Positions 17,388-26,444 of a DNA stretch of 64,000 nt are shown here, piece by piece (position 1 is the stretch's first letter; every line of letters starts with the position of its first letter). Source of the DNA: Synechococcus sp. PROS-7-1 (GTDB lineage Bacteria > Cyanobacteriota > Cyanobacteriia > PCC-6307 > Cyanobiaceae). The position numbers were made by a program, and so were the translations under genes. The stretch covers positions 640,572 to 704,571 of the forward strand of contig NZ_CP047945.1 of assembly GCF_014279795.1 (NCBI RefSeq). The letters run 5' to 3'. The notes below the pieces were generated by a model that did not search any database, had not been told where the DNA came from, and saw only the letters and a list, made by a program, of their open reading frames with translations.

Positions 17388-18628
17388 TCGATGCTTCTGC
17401 GAATTGCATCGAACGAGTGAGCATTCCATGCAAAAAACATTTGATCTCTTCCCTTGCTGGGTTTTCTACTGCATTCTTCTGTGTACTGTGTGTCTCGCCA
17501 AATCAAGAATTCTCGGGCTGTTGCTTTGCTGACCTGATTATTGACTAATCGTTCATGATTTCGCTTGGCTTTTCTCCAGTAGTCAGTGTTGTAAATTGAC
17601 CCGTTAGAGTAGTGCCAGCTTACGAACAATGCGATCCTCTCCATGTTGCTTGACGCGATCGAGTTGAAGCGCTGCTCACTTCTTGCGATCATCCAGTAAT
17701 TTCCACTTATGCGCTCTCGATTTTTGATATGTGCTGCGATCAGTTTGCAGTGATGAATTGTCAACTCAATAGTTGTCGCTTCTAGGGGTTCGATAAACCC
17801 AGCTCGATTCCCTAGGCTGTACACTCTTCCTTCCAGGTGTTTATCTCCTAGATGACTCTCAAATTGAACCGTTTTCCTTGTGTTGATTGCAAGCAGGCCC
17901 CTCTCCTCAAGGTAGCGGTCTAAATCTTGGTTGATGACTTTTGCAGTACTCAGGCTTGAGTCATGGACGTATCCAATTGATAGCCTATTGTTAAGAGGTA
18001 TCTGAAAAATCCAACCGAATGGTCTTGCGACTGCTTTTGTGGTTTTTAAGTTAGGCCGAGGTGATGAGTCTAATTTTTCCTCTTGACATTTTTGTAAAGT
18101 TGCCATATTGGCTATTAAGGGCCGTGCTTTTTCGCCCTGTGGATTCTTTTCTGCATGTTTGAAGCCCCGGCAATCAATCACATAGTCAAAGAGTTCTTTC
18201 TCTCCTCGATCAAGCTCTACTGCAACTTTTTGATGATTTTGTGCTAGGTGCTCTGATGCTGTTCGCTTGATTACATTGATATCAATATTCCTTAGTAGGA
18301 TATTTGCAGTCTTGGCGGCATCAAAGTGGTAGGAATAGCCTATTCCTGTGGGTGTAAAGAGGTGATTGTATTTCTTTGCATGGTTGCCCCAGTTTTCAAA
18401 GCAAATGCCTCTTTTTTTGGTGGCATTGGCTTCGTTCGTCATGATCTCTGCTGTGATGTCTTCTTCGTCTAGCCATCGACGAAACCATGGGCCTCCGCCC
18501 TCCCCGACTCCAATGGTTGGGATCACAGGTGAGTGAATGATACAGATTGTGGCGTTGGGAAATTGGCGCCTCAGCATGCGCGTTGCGATAGCTCCTGCCG
18601 TTCCCGCTCCAAGAATGGCTAGCCGCAT
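17384..18628 (-). CDS. flavin-dependent tryptophan-halogenase family protein
   Basis: A 414-residue FAD enzyme. The dinucleotide fold GAGTAG is at residues 7-12. PTIGVGEGG and then ATKKRGICFENW match the halogenase core, with K72 aligned to the catalytic lysine. RAGFIEPLEATT (about 276-287) matches the typical GFxEPLE segment with its acidic residue. The diagnostic WxWxIP motif is present as WIFQIP (residues 206-211), with the second Trp replaced by Phe. Such enzymes chlorinate or brominate indoles; relatives in cyanobacteria act on peptide tryptophans. It needs reduced flavin from a reductase that is not encoded nearby. It is translationally coupled to the sulfotransferase. Confidence 0.85.
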   Translation of the reverse strand: MRLAILGAGTAGAIATRMLRRQFPNATICIIHSPVIPTIGVGEGGGPWFRRWLDEEDITAEIMTNEANATKKRGICFENWGNHAKKYNHLFTPTGIGYSYHFDAAKTANILLRNIDINVIKRTASEHLAQNHQKVAVELDRGEKELFDYVIDCRGFKHAEKNPQGEKARPLIANMATLQKCQEEKLDSSPRPNLKTTKAVARPFGWIFQIPLNNRLSIGYVHDSSLSTAKVINQDLDRYLEERGLLAINTRKTVQFESHLGDKHLEGRVYSLGNRAGFIEPLEATTIELTIHHCKLIAAHIKNRERISGNYWMIARSEQRFNSIASSNMERIALFVSWHYSNGSIYNTDYWRKAKRNHERLVNNQVSKATAREFLIWRDTQYTEECSRKPSKGRDQMFFAWNAHSFDAIRRSIE

Positions 18629-18974
18629 TGAGACATACTCTTTTTCGAAAGCTAGTGCTTTCTTCTTTGATGATCAGCACTTTTTAAGGCCTTCGGCTCT
18701 TCTTGAGATTTGCTTAGGGTTCTAGCTCAACACAGAGTTGGTGCTGTGTCTTCAACCTCGTCCCTCTCTACGGCTCTCTCTCTGAGTGATTCTCATGCAT
18801 CCGCTTTTTGATTAATTCGCATTGAGAGGTCGTCATCACGCTCTCGTGACGGATTGATTGGGTTGTTGTGCCGGTCCCGCCGTTGTTATCCACCTGGTTC
18901 GTTTCTCTTCTCTTGTTGATGACCGCGACTTTTCCAAGCTCATTGCCCTGCGCCACTGGCGGTGAGATCGCTGT
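18629..18974. other. intergenic region at the right edge of the AT-rich island
   Basis: The 346 bp between the halogenase-like gene and the TauE-type gene hold no gene I can support. A minus-strand frame of 62 codons (18768-18956) begins 19 bp after the TauE stop but shows no recognisable features. Base composition rises toward the GC-rich flank within this stretch, so the island boundary probably lies here. I saw no tRNA, integrase or attachment repeat. Confidence 0.5.
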
Positions 18975-19808
18975 TCAGATCAGCGTGTCCAGAACACGCA
19001 GGCAGGGAATCCGGCCGATCAGCAACCCAAGGCTGACTGCAAATCCCATCACGAGCAGCAGCACATAGAGACCGAAGAACTGGGTTTCTGAGGCCTTCAG
19101 GAAAAACCGTTTTCCAGCAAGGCTGCCGGCCAGTGTGACTGGAATCAAGATTAAGCCGGCGGTCGCGTTGATGGGAGTGAGCAGTCCCAGGCTGATCAGA
19201 GGGATCAGCTTGAGGATGTTCTGAACCAGCATGTAACTCAGCTGGGCAGGCACAAAGGTCCCTCGGTTCAGCCCGTGGCGCAGAAAGTAGAGCGTCATCA
19301 GCGGGCTGCCGGTGTTGCTCACGGTTTGGCTGATACCCACCGCTGATCCCATCAGCACGAGACCGCTGGCGCGGGGGGCTTCAGCTCCTCCGCCGAGGTG
19401 CGCCAGCCTGTCCCTTAGGACCAACAGCAGGCCATACACCAGACAGAGCAGGGCCACGAGCAGTTCGAGGCGCCGGTGTACCTCGGCTTCCTCCCCGTTG
19501 GAGACCAGACCCCAGAGGATCAGTCCGCCGATGGCAGTGCCGATCGCTGCACTGGGTAAGAGGGGCAGGAGCAGAGTGCGTCGCGCTCCTGCGCGATGCT
19601 GCCATACACCGAGCAGGGCCGCTGGAAGCATCAGTAGCGCCACAACGGCTACACCGTTCACAGCGCCGATGGCGAAGACCATCAGAGGTGAGGCGATGAA
19701 TCCCCCTGTGCCCAGGCCACTGCGGCCGAATCCCATCAGAAAGGCTGAAAGGATCGCGAGAACGACGGCGAGCCACGGGATGGGCTGGCTGAAAAAGGTT
19801 TCCAGCAA
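18975..19808 (-). CDS. TauE/SafE family membrane permease
   Basis: A 277-residue polytopic protein with about eight hydrophobic segments and family-like patterns: GRSGLGTGGFIASPLMVFAI early, and SQTVSNTGSPLMTLYFL at the start of the second half. TauE/SafE proteins export or import sulfite, organosulfonates or related anions. It lies downstream of a PLP-dependent aminotransferase-class-V enzyme on the same strand, 54 bp away, so a link to sulfur metabolism is plausible but not shown. Confidence 0.8.
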   Translation of the reverse strand: MLETFFSQPIPWLAVVLAILSAFLMGFGRSGLGTGGFIASPLMVFAIGAVNGVAVVALLMLPAALLGVWQHRAGARRTLLLPLLPSAAIGTAIGGLILWGLVSNGEEAEVHRRLELLVALLCLVYGLLLVLRDRLAHLGGGAEAPRASGLVLMGSAVGISQTVSNTGSPLMTLYFLRHGLNRGTFVPAQLSYMLVQNILKLIPLISLGLLTPINATAGLILIPVTLAGSLAGKRFFLKASETQFFGLYVLLLVMGFAVSLGLLIGRIPCLRVLDTLI

Positions 19809-19862
19809 TGGATTAGCCCGTTCGGATCAAACCTAGCAATGAACGCTTGCGTTGCGCTGGCG

Positions 19863-21107
19863 TTACGTCCATGACGCGGTGACGTGGCGAATGGCGTTGG
19901 CGAGGGTCTGCAGTTCGCTGTCGTTGCTGCACACGTGGGTGCAGGCTCTCAGGCAGCTCGGATCGGCGAGGTCGCGGATCCAGATTCCTTGCTCTCCAAG
20001 TCGTTTCACCACCTGAGCTGGTTGAAGCGTGGTGGTGTTCGGGTCAAGCTCAAAACTCACTAATCCTGCAGCGGGAGGACCATCGAGCAGAGGCACCACC
20101 CCAGGAACGTTCGAGAGCTCTTGCCAGAGACGCTCACTCAGAAGGCGAATGCGTTCCAGGCGCTGGCCTGGTCCCCCCTCTTGTTCCAGTTGATCCAGGG
20201 AACAGCGCAGCCCTGCCATCAAGGGCACGCAACTGGTGGCCACTTCGAACCGGCGGCTGTCGGCGTGGAAAGGATGGGGATCGTCGAGGGACGCTCGGGT
20301 TTCATCGCGCAGGCTCCGCCATCCGATCAGGGTTGGGTTGGACTCCTCCAGAACGCGCTCCGACAGAGCGACGCCGCCAAGCCCCTCAGGTCCGCAGGCC
20401 CATTTGTGACCCGTGAAGGCATAGATGTCTGCGGCAGCAGCAGCCTCATCCACTGGAATCTGGCCCATGCTCTGGGCGGCATCCACGAGCAGAAACGGTT
20501 GGCCCGGGTGCTGTTGAAGTTGGGCGGCGACGGCCGCGATCGGCATCCGCTGGCCGGTGTTCCAGAGCAGATGGGAGAGCACCACCAGGCGGGTTTTTGC
20601 CGTGAGCTGCTGCTCGAGGGCCTCCAGCACGGCGGCGTCCGTCTGGTCCTGATCGTTGCGCCCTCCCCGCAGATGCTTCACGGGAAGGGCGTGCACGCTA
20701 AGGCCCATGCGGCGGGCAAGTTCCAGGCAGGCTGCCACGACACCGGGGTGCTCGCAGTCGCTGATGAGGATGTGATCGCCTTTGCTGATAGGGAGTCCCC
20801 AGAGCGGCAGAACGCAGCCACTGGTGACGTTTTCACTCAGGGCCAGGCGATGGGGAGGGACGCCGCAAAGCATGGCCAGCTGAGCCCGCGTGCTGTTCAC
20901 TTCGGCGCTGATGTAGGGCCAGACATCCGTGGTGAACGGACCCAGCTGCTGAATTCGTTTCCAGCTGGCTGTGATCGCATCCAAAGAGGGATCGGGCAAG
21001 GGTCCCTGCCCCCCGTAGTTGAAATAGGTCTTGCCGCTAAGGGCTGGACAGAGATCTCTCAGCATGCGATCAGGCTGGGTGGCATGGATGGGTCGGTTCA
21101 GGCTCAT
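19863..21107 (-). CDS. class V aminotransferase family enzyme (cysteine desulfurase / cystine lyase-like)
   Basis: A 414-residue PLP enzyme of fold type I, class V. The PLP lysine is in YAFTGHKWACGPEGLGG near residue 220. LVDAAQSMGQIP supplies the Asp that contacts the pyridine nitrogen. The ATG at 21107 is preceded by AAGAGGAGG at 9 nt spacing, a strong ribosome-binding site, so I reject the longer TTG start at 21128. It is related to cyanobacterial L-cysteine/cystine C-S lyases; the substrate is uncertain. It lies just downstream of a 57-residue Cys-rich protein. Confidence 0.85.
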   Translation of the reverse strand: MSLNRPIHATQPDRMLRDLCPALSGKTYFNYGGQGPLPDPSLDAITASWKRIQQLGPFTTDVWPYISAEVNSTRAQLAMLCGVPPHRLALSENVTSGCVLPLWGLPISKGDHILISDCEHPGVVAACLELARRMGLSVHALPVKHLRGGRNDQDQTDAAVLEALEQQLTAKTRLVVLSHLLWNTGQRMPIAAVAAQLQQHPGQPFLLVDAAQSMGQIPVDEAAAAADIYAFTGHKWACGPEGLGGVALSERVLEESNPTLIGWRSLRDETRASLDDPHPFHADSRRFEVATSCVPLMAGLRCSLDQLEQEGGPGQRLERIRLLSERLWQELSNVPGVVPLLDGPPAAGLVSFELDPNTTTLQPAQVVKRLGEQGIWIRDLADPSCLRACTHVCSNDSELQTLANAIRHVTASWT

Positions 21108-21124
21108 GATCGCGAACCTCCTCT

Positions 21125-21298
21125 TCAACTCGCATCACGAAGCTGCCGGGTGCAGGAGATGGTGCAGTCTCTGTCGTTGAGATCGCATTCGCTGATGCAG
21201 TTGAAGTAAACCTCCACGGCATCCCAGGTGGTTTCGCGATCTTTTGAATCCACCAAGACCTGCACCGATTGGATCCGATGGCACTGACTTTGGTTCAT
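21125..21298 (-). CDS. small cysteine-rich conserved-type protein
   Basis: A 57-residue frame read directly from the minus strand, beginning MNQSQCHRIQSVQVLVDSKD and containing a later cluster FNCISECDL and RDCTISC. Five cysteines in 57 residues suggest metal or disulfide binding. The spacing to the aminotransferase is 17 bp and that gene's ribosome-binding site overlaps its 3' end, so the two are probably one transcript. The function is unknown. Sense-like codon usage and operon position support it. Confidence 0.6.
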   Translation of the reverse strand: MNQSQCHRIQSVQVLVDSKDRETTWDAVEVYFNCISECDLNDRDCTISCTRQLRDAS

Positions 21299-21425
21299 GA
21301 CCGGCTCTGCTGACTGGTTTCAGCTTCCTCCTGCTGAAGGGTGAGAGCGCGCCAGGCAACGAGCGGGTTCCCACCCGGTGGATCTGCCTATCCCATGGCT
21401 ACGTTTCCGGTGCGGAGAGATCCCT

Positions 21426-22151
21426 ATGACGACCGTCGACTGGCTCGGCATCCTTCACCCCGTGTTGGCGGTGGTGATCATCTACCCCCTGATCGGGATG
21501 GTGGTGCGATTGGCGATCCAGACCCGGGCACGACGGTTGCAGACGCTGAAGTGTCCTCCCACTGTGGGGCGTGAACACAGTGATCTGGGCCGCTGGCTGG
21601 CGGTGGGCGTGGTGGTGCTGGTGCTCGTGGCCCTCACCGTGGCGATTGCCACTGATCAACCCTTGATGGCCTTTCAAGGCGGAGCCGCAAGGGCTGCGCA
21701 GTTGCTGCTGGTGCTTGCCGGCAGCGTTGCGGGATTGGCAGCGCTTTGGGTGTCAAAGGCGCCTGGACTGAGGCTTGCCTTCGTGCTGATCACCTGGGCC
21801 GGGGTCCTCGGTTTGGGCGCGCAGCCTGAGGTCTGGCGGCTTTCCGACGATCCGTTTTCGCCTGCCTTCTGGCAGTCCCATTACTGGGCAGGTGTTGCTG
21901 TGGTGGGCCTGATGCTGTTTTCTCTCGGTGCCCAGCCAGAGATTCAGCGTGACCTGCGCCTGCGGCGTCTGCACGTCAGCGCCAATGTGCTGGCTGCCGT
22001 GCTGTTTGTGGTGCAGGGCATCACCGGCAGCAGAGATCTGCTTGAAATCCCCCTGAGCTGGCAGAAGTCAACGATCTATTCCTGCAACTTCACGGCGCGC
22101 ACCTGTCCTCCGCTTGCAGCCCCAACCTCGGCGCCGGCCGTCACTCCTTAA
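21426..22151 (+). CDS. DUF4079-type integral membrane protein
   Basis: A 241-residue cyanobacterial membrane protein with about six transmembrane segments. The start at ATG 21426 (MTTVDWLGILHPVLAVVI) has GAGAGAT upstream; the frame extends 16 codons further but without a better start. The N-terminal HPVLAVV and later QSHYWAGVAV segments are typical of the DUF4079 family, whose role is unknown. The 3' end overlaps the convergent solute-binding gene by 11 bp. The C-terminus after KSTIYSCNF is poorly structured and Pro/Ala-rich. Confidence 0.75.
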   Translation: MTTVDWLGILHPVLAVVIIYPLIGMVVRLAIQTRARRLQTLKCPPTVGREHSDLGRWLAVGVVVLVLVALTVAIATDQPLMAFQGGAARAAQLLLVLAGSVAGLAALWVSKAPGLRLAFVLITWAGVLGLGAQPEVWRLSDDPFSPAFWQSHYWAGVAVVGLMLFSLGAQPEIQRDLRLRRLHVSANVLAAVLFVVQGITGSRDLLEIPLSWQKSTIYSCNFTARTCPPLAAPTSAPAVTP

Positions 22152-23415
22152 GAGGCACTGCTCCCACGTGGTTACAGGTCAATCCGGCTGATTCAGGTAA
22201 CTCAGGGTTCCAGGGTTGAGGCTCGATCATCCCGAAATCCTTGATGACCTGGAAACGCCCTTCGGAATCGGATCGCGCCAGGAGGGACCGTTTCTTGAAA
22301 TGCAGGCTCGGCATCATTTGAAGAGAGCCCTGGGGAGCCATCACACGGCGGCCAATCAAGGCGGACCGCACAGCATTGGTTTCTGTGCTGCCAGCGGTCT
22401 CCACAGCCTGAGCCCACAGGTGCACCAGGCTGTAGCCAGCCTCTGCTGGGTCGTTGATCACGCGGTGGTAGCCGTAGCGTCGCCGAAAGCGTTGCGCGAA
22501 AGCGGTGGATTCCGGCGTCTGCAGGCTCTCAAAAAAACTCCAGCTTGCGTAACTGCCGGCGATATTGCGTCCTCCGATCGCGATCGCCTCCTCTTCCGAC
22601 ACGGAAAGGCTGAGCACCTTGAGTGCAGAACGCTGATTCAATCCTTGTTTTTGCAGGTCCTGGAAGAAAGCGATATTGCTGTCGCCGTTGAGGGTATTCA
22701 CCACGGCAACCGGACCTTCGTTAAGAGCGGCTTGAATGTCTGCGATCAGCGGTTCAACAGCTGCACTCCCCAGCGGCAAGTAGCGCTCTTTAAGCACACG
22801 CGCTTGTGCGCGCTGCGCCTGGGCGCGGATGATGCGATTGGCTGTTCTCGGGTAGACGTAATCCGAGCCGATCAGCAGCAGCCGTTTGCTGTGATTGTTC
22901 AGCATCCAATTCAGGGCCGGCTCGGATTGCTGGTTGGGAACCGATCCTCCATACACCACAACAGCAGAGCACTCCTGTCCCTCGTATTGCACCGGGTAGA
23001 ACAGAAGTTTGTTGTTGGTCTCCATCACTGGAACCATGGCTTTGCGGCTGGCGGAGGTCCATCCACCGAAGATCGCCACCACCTTGTCTTCGTTCAGCAG
23101 TCGTTGTGCCTTGCGAGCGAACTCGGCGGGGTCAGACATGCCGTCCTCTTCGATGGCCTCAACCAGCACTACCCGACCGTTGAGTTTGAGGCCGCCAGCG
23201 GCATTGATCTCTTCGATCGCCAGACGCTCCGCCTCGGCCACTGTGGCTTCAGAGAGCGCCATGGTGCCGGTCCGCGAGTGCAGGATGCCAACGCGGATTG
23301 TGCCTGTGTTCTGCGGCCCACTGCGCTGCCCGCAGCTGAGGAGCAACAGCGAGCCCAGCAGGCTGATCACGCCTGAAAGGCCTCTCCGCGTCGCAGTCGC
23401 GATTCCCTGGTTCAT
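22141..23415 (-). CDS. lipoprotein solute-binding protein, urea/short-chain amide type
   Basis: A 424-residue type I periplasmic binding protein of the UrtA/AmiC branch. It starts with a lipoprotein signal; the lipobox is LLSC with Cys28. RVGILHSRTGTMALSE, FGGWTSASRKA, and FYPVQYEGQECS (which lines the ligand pocket in UrtA-like proteins) are all present. It is not followed by permease or ATPase genes as in a urea transporter. Instead its ATG overlaps by 4 bp the stop of an upstream pentameric ligand-gated channel homologue, suggesting it works as a periplasmic sensor partner. The ligand is not known. Confidence 0.85.
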   Translation of the reverse strand: MNQGIATATRRGLSGVISLLGSLLLLSCGQRSGPQNTGTIRVGILHSRTGTMALSEATVAEAERLAIEEINAAGGLKLNGRVVLVEAIEEDGMSDPAEFARKAQRLLNEDKVVAIFGGWTSASRKAMVPVMETNNKLLFYPVQYEGQECSAVVVYGGSVPNQQSEPALNWMLNNHSKRLLLIGSDYVYPRTANRIIRAQAQRAQARVLKERYLPLGSAAVEPLIADIQAALNEGPVAVVNTLNGDSNIAFFQDLQKQGLNQRSALKVLSLSVSEEEAIAIGGRNIAGSYASWSFFESLQTPESTAFAQRFRRRYGYHRVINDPAEAGYSLVHLWAQAVETAGSTETNAVRSALIGRRVMAPQGSLQMMPSLHFKKRSLLARSDSEGRFQVIKDFGMIEPQPWNPELPESAGLTCNHVGAVPLKE

Positions 23416-24572
23416 CGTCGTCCCCAGCTGATCACCGCGGTCAGCACCAGCAGGCCCAGGGAGAGGTACTGAAAACGCATGTCGGCTTGATTGATCCGCC
23501 GCATGGTGCTGGCCTTCTGCTCATCCGGTGCAGCCACATAGACGTTGTACCCCCACGTGAACAACCCGAATAGAGCCATGGCAATCAGATAGCTCGTTGT
23601 GAAGAGATCATCGAGGAAGGTGGTGTAGGGAAGCTTCGGCAAGGAGGAGTGGTACGACTGCTGCAGAAAAATCAGCGTGAGCAGGGCCGTTGACGGAATG
23701 GCAAGGCGTACATCGGAGAGGGTTCCCTCCACCGATGGCGCCATCAGCACGATCGAATTGATGATCATCAGGGGGATGATCCAGTTCACAATCCCTGGCC
23801 ACAAATTCGACTGATAAGTCACTTCCAAGCGAACCTGGCTGAGCTGGGGGCGATACCAGGAGCCCAGGCTGTTGGAGCTCCGGCGCAGAAATGGTTTGAA
23901 ACTGGCGCCCTGAAGCTGGTAGCCGCTGAGAGAGCCCAATTCCCCCACGAGATCGTCGTTGGAGGGGGCAGGCAGTAGACGCAGATCGGCGTATTTCTGG
24001 GAGGTCCAGAGCGGTTCGAGCTCGATGATGATCGGCACCTTCAGCACATCGAAGGGATCTCTTCGGAAGTCCACAGCATCGTCGTAGAACCGACTCGAGA
24101 AGCGGAAGAGCAGCTGACGTCGTCCACCCGAGAGCTCCCGCGGCCCTGCAGCGGATGGCTCAAAGGTGGAGTCCCATGTCTCGATGCGATTGGTCAGTGA
24201 AATCAGATCGGCGGGGTCAGTGTCGTAACGCTGGAGCAGCTCTTCCACCTCGGGGAGCCACTCCAACCAGATCTCACCATCTGCTGTGAAGGTGCGCGAG
24301 TTGAGATTGAGTTCGTAGATCTTGTCGAGATGAATACCCGCATAGATGAACGGGTGTTTGGCGACGAGCTCCTCCGAGGGCTGAACGGCCTCCAGACCTG
24401 CGGTGCCTTCCATCTCCTGCTGCACCGCGGCAGGGTGAATTGTTTCCGCGCTCGGGCCGCGATCAACGATCGCGCGTGTGCCCAGCAGGAGAGTGATTGC
24501 CAGAACCGAGGCAATGAGCAGAAACCCGAAGCGTCTTGAGATGGTCCGGCGCATTCGTCGACTGACGTTCAC
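23412..24572 (-). CDS. pentameric ligand-gated ion channel (Cys-loop family) homologue
   Basis: 386 residues. An N-terminal membrane anchor or signal segment (about 15-33) is followed by a beta-rich extracellular domain (IHLDKIYELNLNSRTFTADG, then RIETWDSTFEP). Four hydrophobic segments follow: M1 in GIVNWIIPLMIINSIVL, the pore helix around STALLTLIFLQQS, the M2-M3 loop SLPKLPYTTFLDD as in GLIC-like channels, then M3, and M4 at the C-terminus. It has no disulfide Cys-loop, as expected for bacterial members. It is translationally coupled (ATGA) to a solute-binding lipoprotein. It probably conducts ions in response to a periplasmic ligand; selectivity is unknown. Confidence 0.8.
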   Translation of the reverse strand: MNVSRRMRRTISRRFGFLLIASVLAITLLLGTRAIVDRGPSAETIHPAAVQQEMEGTAGLEAVQPSEELVAKHPFIYAGIHLDKIYELNLNSRTFTADGEIWLEWLPEVEELLQRYDTDPADLISLTNRIETWDSTFEPSAAGPRELSGGRRQLLFRFSSRFYDDAVDFRRDPFDVLKVPIIIELEPLWTSQKYADLRLLPAPSNDDLVGELGSLSGYQLQGASFKPFLRRSSNSLGSWYRPQLSQVRLEVTYQSNLWPGIVNWIIPLMIINSIVLMAPSVEGTLSDVRLAIPSTALLTLIFLQQSYHSSLPKLPYTTFLDDLFTTSYLIAMALFGLFTWGYNVYVAAPDEQKASTMRRINQADMRFQYLSLGLLVLTAVISWGRR

Positions 24573-24631
24573 CCAGGATGGCTGAAGGGAAGGTTGGCGT
24601 CAGTGTGCTGGTATCCCCTGTCGTTCACCCC

Positions 24632-24877
24632 TCAGAGCACCTGCACCACTTCGCTCACCTCGGGAATGGACTCACGCATTTTGCGTTCGATCCCCATCTT
24701 CAGCGTCATGGTGCTGCTGGGGCAGCTGCCGCAGGCTCCTTGAAGCCGTACCTTCACCACAGGCCCGTCAATCTCAACCACTTCCACGTTGCCGCCGTCG
24801 GCCATCAGGAAGGGGCGAAGCTCGTCGAGCACCTTCTCCACGTTTTCGCTGGTCAGCGGCATCGTTTCGGAGCTCAT
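24632..24877 (-). CDS. nifU: NifU-like Fe-S cluster scaffold (Nfu domain)
   Basis: An 81-residue single Nfu domain. [17 protein letters not shown] begins at ATG 24877; the frame stays open far upstream but the family starts here. The Fe-S-binding CxxC is in [14 protein letters not shown] near residue 49, preceded by the conserved [15 protein letters not shown]. Nfu proteins deliver Fe-S clusters, in cyanobacteria notably toward photosystem I. It is divergent from mqo, 34 bp away. Confidence 0.93.
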   Translation of the reverse strand: MSSETMPLTSENVEKVLDELRPFLMADGGNVEVVEIDGPVVKVRLQGACGSCPSSTMTLKMGIERKMRESIPEVSEVVQVL

Positions 24878-24911
24878 GGCCGGAATTAAGACGTTTAGAA
24901 CCAGCGTAGGC

Positions 24912-26444
24912 ATGCGCCCGTCACGGTTGATCCATACGCTTGGTGAAGGGTGCCCTTCTGCTGTGGATCGATACGACGCTGTGCTAGTGGGCGCTGGGAT
25001 CATGAGTGCCACCCTGGCATCGCTCCTGCATGCCCTGGACCCCAGGCTCAGGCTGCTGTTGGTGGAGGGCTTGGAGGCCCCAGCGTTGGAGAGCAGTGCA
25101 GCGATGAACAACGCCGGCACCGGTCATGCGGCCAATTGCGAACTCAATTACACCCCCCAGCGGGATGATGGATCGGTCGCGATAGAGCAGGCCCTCGCGA
25201 TCAATGCGTCCTTTGAACGCAGTCTTGAGTTCTGGGCATCGCTGGTGGAGCTGGGATCCCTGCAACCAAACCGTTTTCTGCATCGGGTTCCCCACTTGAG
25301 CTTCGTATGGGGGGAGAAGGATGTGGCGTTTCTGCGGCAGCGGCACAGCCAACTCAGTGCCCTGCCGGCGTTTGCGGCGATGGAATGGAGCACGGATGCC
25401 GGAGAGATCGCCGACTGGATTCCGCTGATGATGGAAGGACGGAATGGTGGTGAGCTGGTCGCCGCCACCAGGGTTCAGCGAGGGATGGATCTGGATTTCG
25501 GCAGCCTGACGCAGATGCTGCTGGCACCACTGCAGAGTGCGGGCGCTCTGGATGTGGTGTTCGGCACCCGTGTGCAGAGGCTCAAGCGCTTTCGCACACC
25601 ACAGATGACTGCTGGTGATTGGCAGCTTGATCTGCGCAGTCCCTCCGGTGCCCGTCAGGTCAGGGCTCCGTTTGTGTTCCTAGGTGCTGGAGGCGGTGCC
25701 TTACCGCTGCTTCAGAGCAGCGGGATCCCCGAGGCTGCCGACTTTGCTGGGTTTCCGGTGAGCGGCCAGTGGTTGGTGTGCCAGCAACCAGAACTTGTGG
25801 ATCATCACTTCGCCAAGGTGTACGGAAAAGCGAAGGTGGGAGCACCACCGATGTCGGTTCCCCATCTCGACACCCGCTGGATTGATGGGAAGAGGTCGTT
25901 GCTGTTCGGTCCCTACGCCGGCTTCAGCAGCAAGTTCCTCAAGACGGGTTCGTTGTTGGATCTGCCGAAGTCGGTTCGCATCAGCAATCTGCAGCCCATG
26001 CTTCAAGTGGGAGTGAACAACCTCCCCTTGGTGAACTACCTGATCACGCAGCTGCGCCAAAGCCCTGCTGATCGCATGGATGCCCTTCGGGATTTCCTTC
26101 CGCAAGCCAGGGAGCAGGACTGGACTCTTTCCGTGGCCGGTCAGCGTGTGCAGATCATCAAGCGAACGCCTGAAGGTGGTCGCCTGCAGATGGGCACCGA
26201 AGTCGTGAGCTCCGCGGATGGCTCTTTGGCTGCCCTGCTCGGAGCCTCCCCGGGGGCCAGCACTTCAGTGTCGATCATGCTCACCGTGCTTGAGCGTTGT
26301 TTCGCAGAGCCACTGGCGACAGCCGCCTGGCAAGAGCGGCTCAGAGCACTGATCCCCTCCTTCGGCCAAGACCTCAACGCGGATGGCGATGCTCTGCGCC
26401 GAACTCGTGAGCGCAGCGATGTGCTTCTTGGATTAGCTGGCTGA
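24912..26444 (+). CDS. mqo: malate:quinone oxidoreductase
   Basis: 510 residues, membrane-associated FAD enzyme oxidising malate to oxaloacetate with reduction of quinone. The FAD-binding motif is [18 protein letters not shown] near residue 20. [17 protein letters not shown] and [15 protein letters not shown] are typical of the Mqo family. ATG 24912 is chosen; the later GTG at VDRYDAV would shorten it by 17 residues. The last 12 bp overlap the convergent VTT-domain gene. Confidence 0.93.
   Translation: MRPSRLIHTLGEGCPSAVDRYDAVLVGAGIMSATLASLLHALDPRLRLLLVEGLEAPALESSAAMNNAGTGHAANCELNYTPQRDDGSVAIEQALAINASFERSLEFWASLVELGSLQPNRFLHRVPHLSFVWGEKDVAFLRQRHSQLSALPAFAAMEWSTDAGEIADWIPLMMEGRNGGELVAATRVQRGMDLDFGSLTQMLLAPLQSAGALDVVFGTRVQRLKRFRTPQMTAGDWQLDLRSPSGARQVRAPFVFLGAGGGALPLLQSSGIPEAADFAGFPVSGQWLVCQQPELVDHHFAKVYGKAKVGAPPMSVPHLDTRWIDGKRSLLFGPYAGFSSKFLKTGSLLDLPKSVRISNLQPMLQVGVNNLPLVNYLITQLRQSPADRMDALRDFLPQAREQDWTLSVAGQRVQIIKRTPEGGRLQMGTEVVSSADGSLAALLGASPGASTSVSIMLTVLERCFAEPLATAAWQERLRALIPSFGQDLNADGDALRRTRERSDVLLGLAG

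Noticed and set aside
6479-18628. Classic lanthipeptide cluster
   Set aside because: No LanM, LanB/LanC or radical-SAM gene and no short Cys-rich precursor; only the exporter part resembles such clusters.
18768-18956. 62-residue minus-strand frame after the TauE gene
   Set aside because: No recognisable domain, signal or membrane segment; Gly/Thr-rich and basic, so probably chance.
22216-23376. Long plus-strand frame over the binding-protein gene
   Set aside because: Opposite-strand shadow with His/Gln/Arg-rich composition and no domain.
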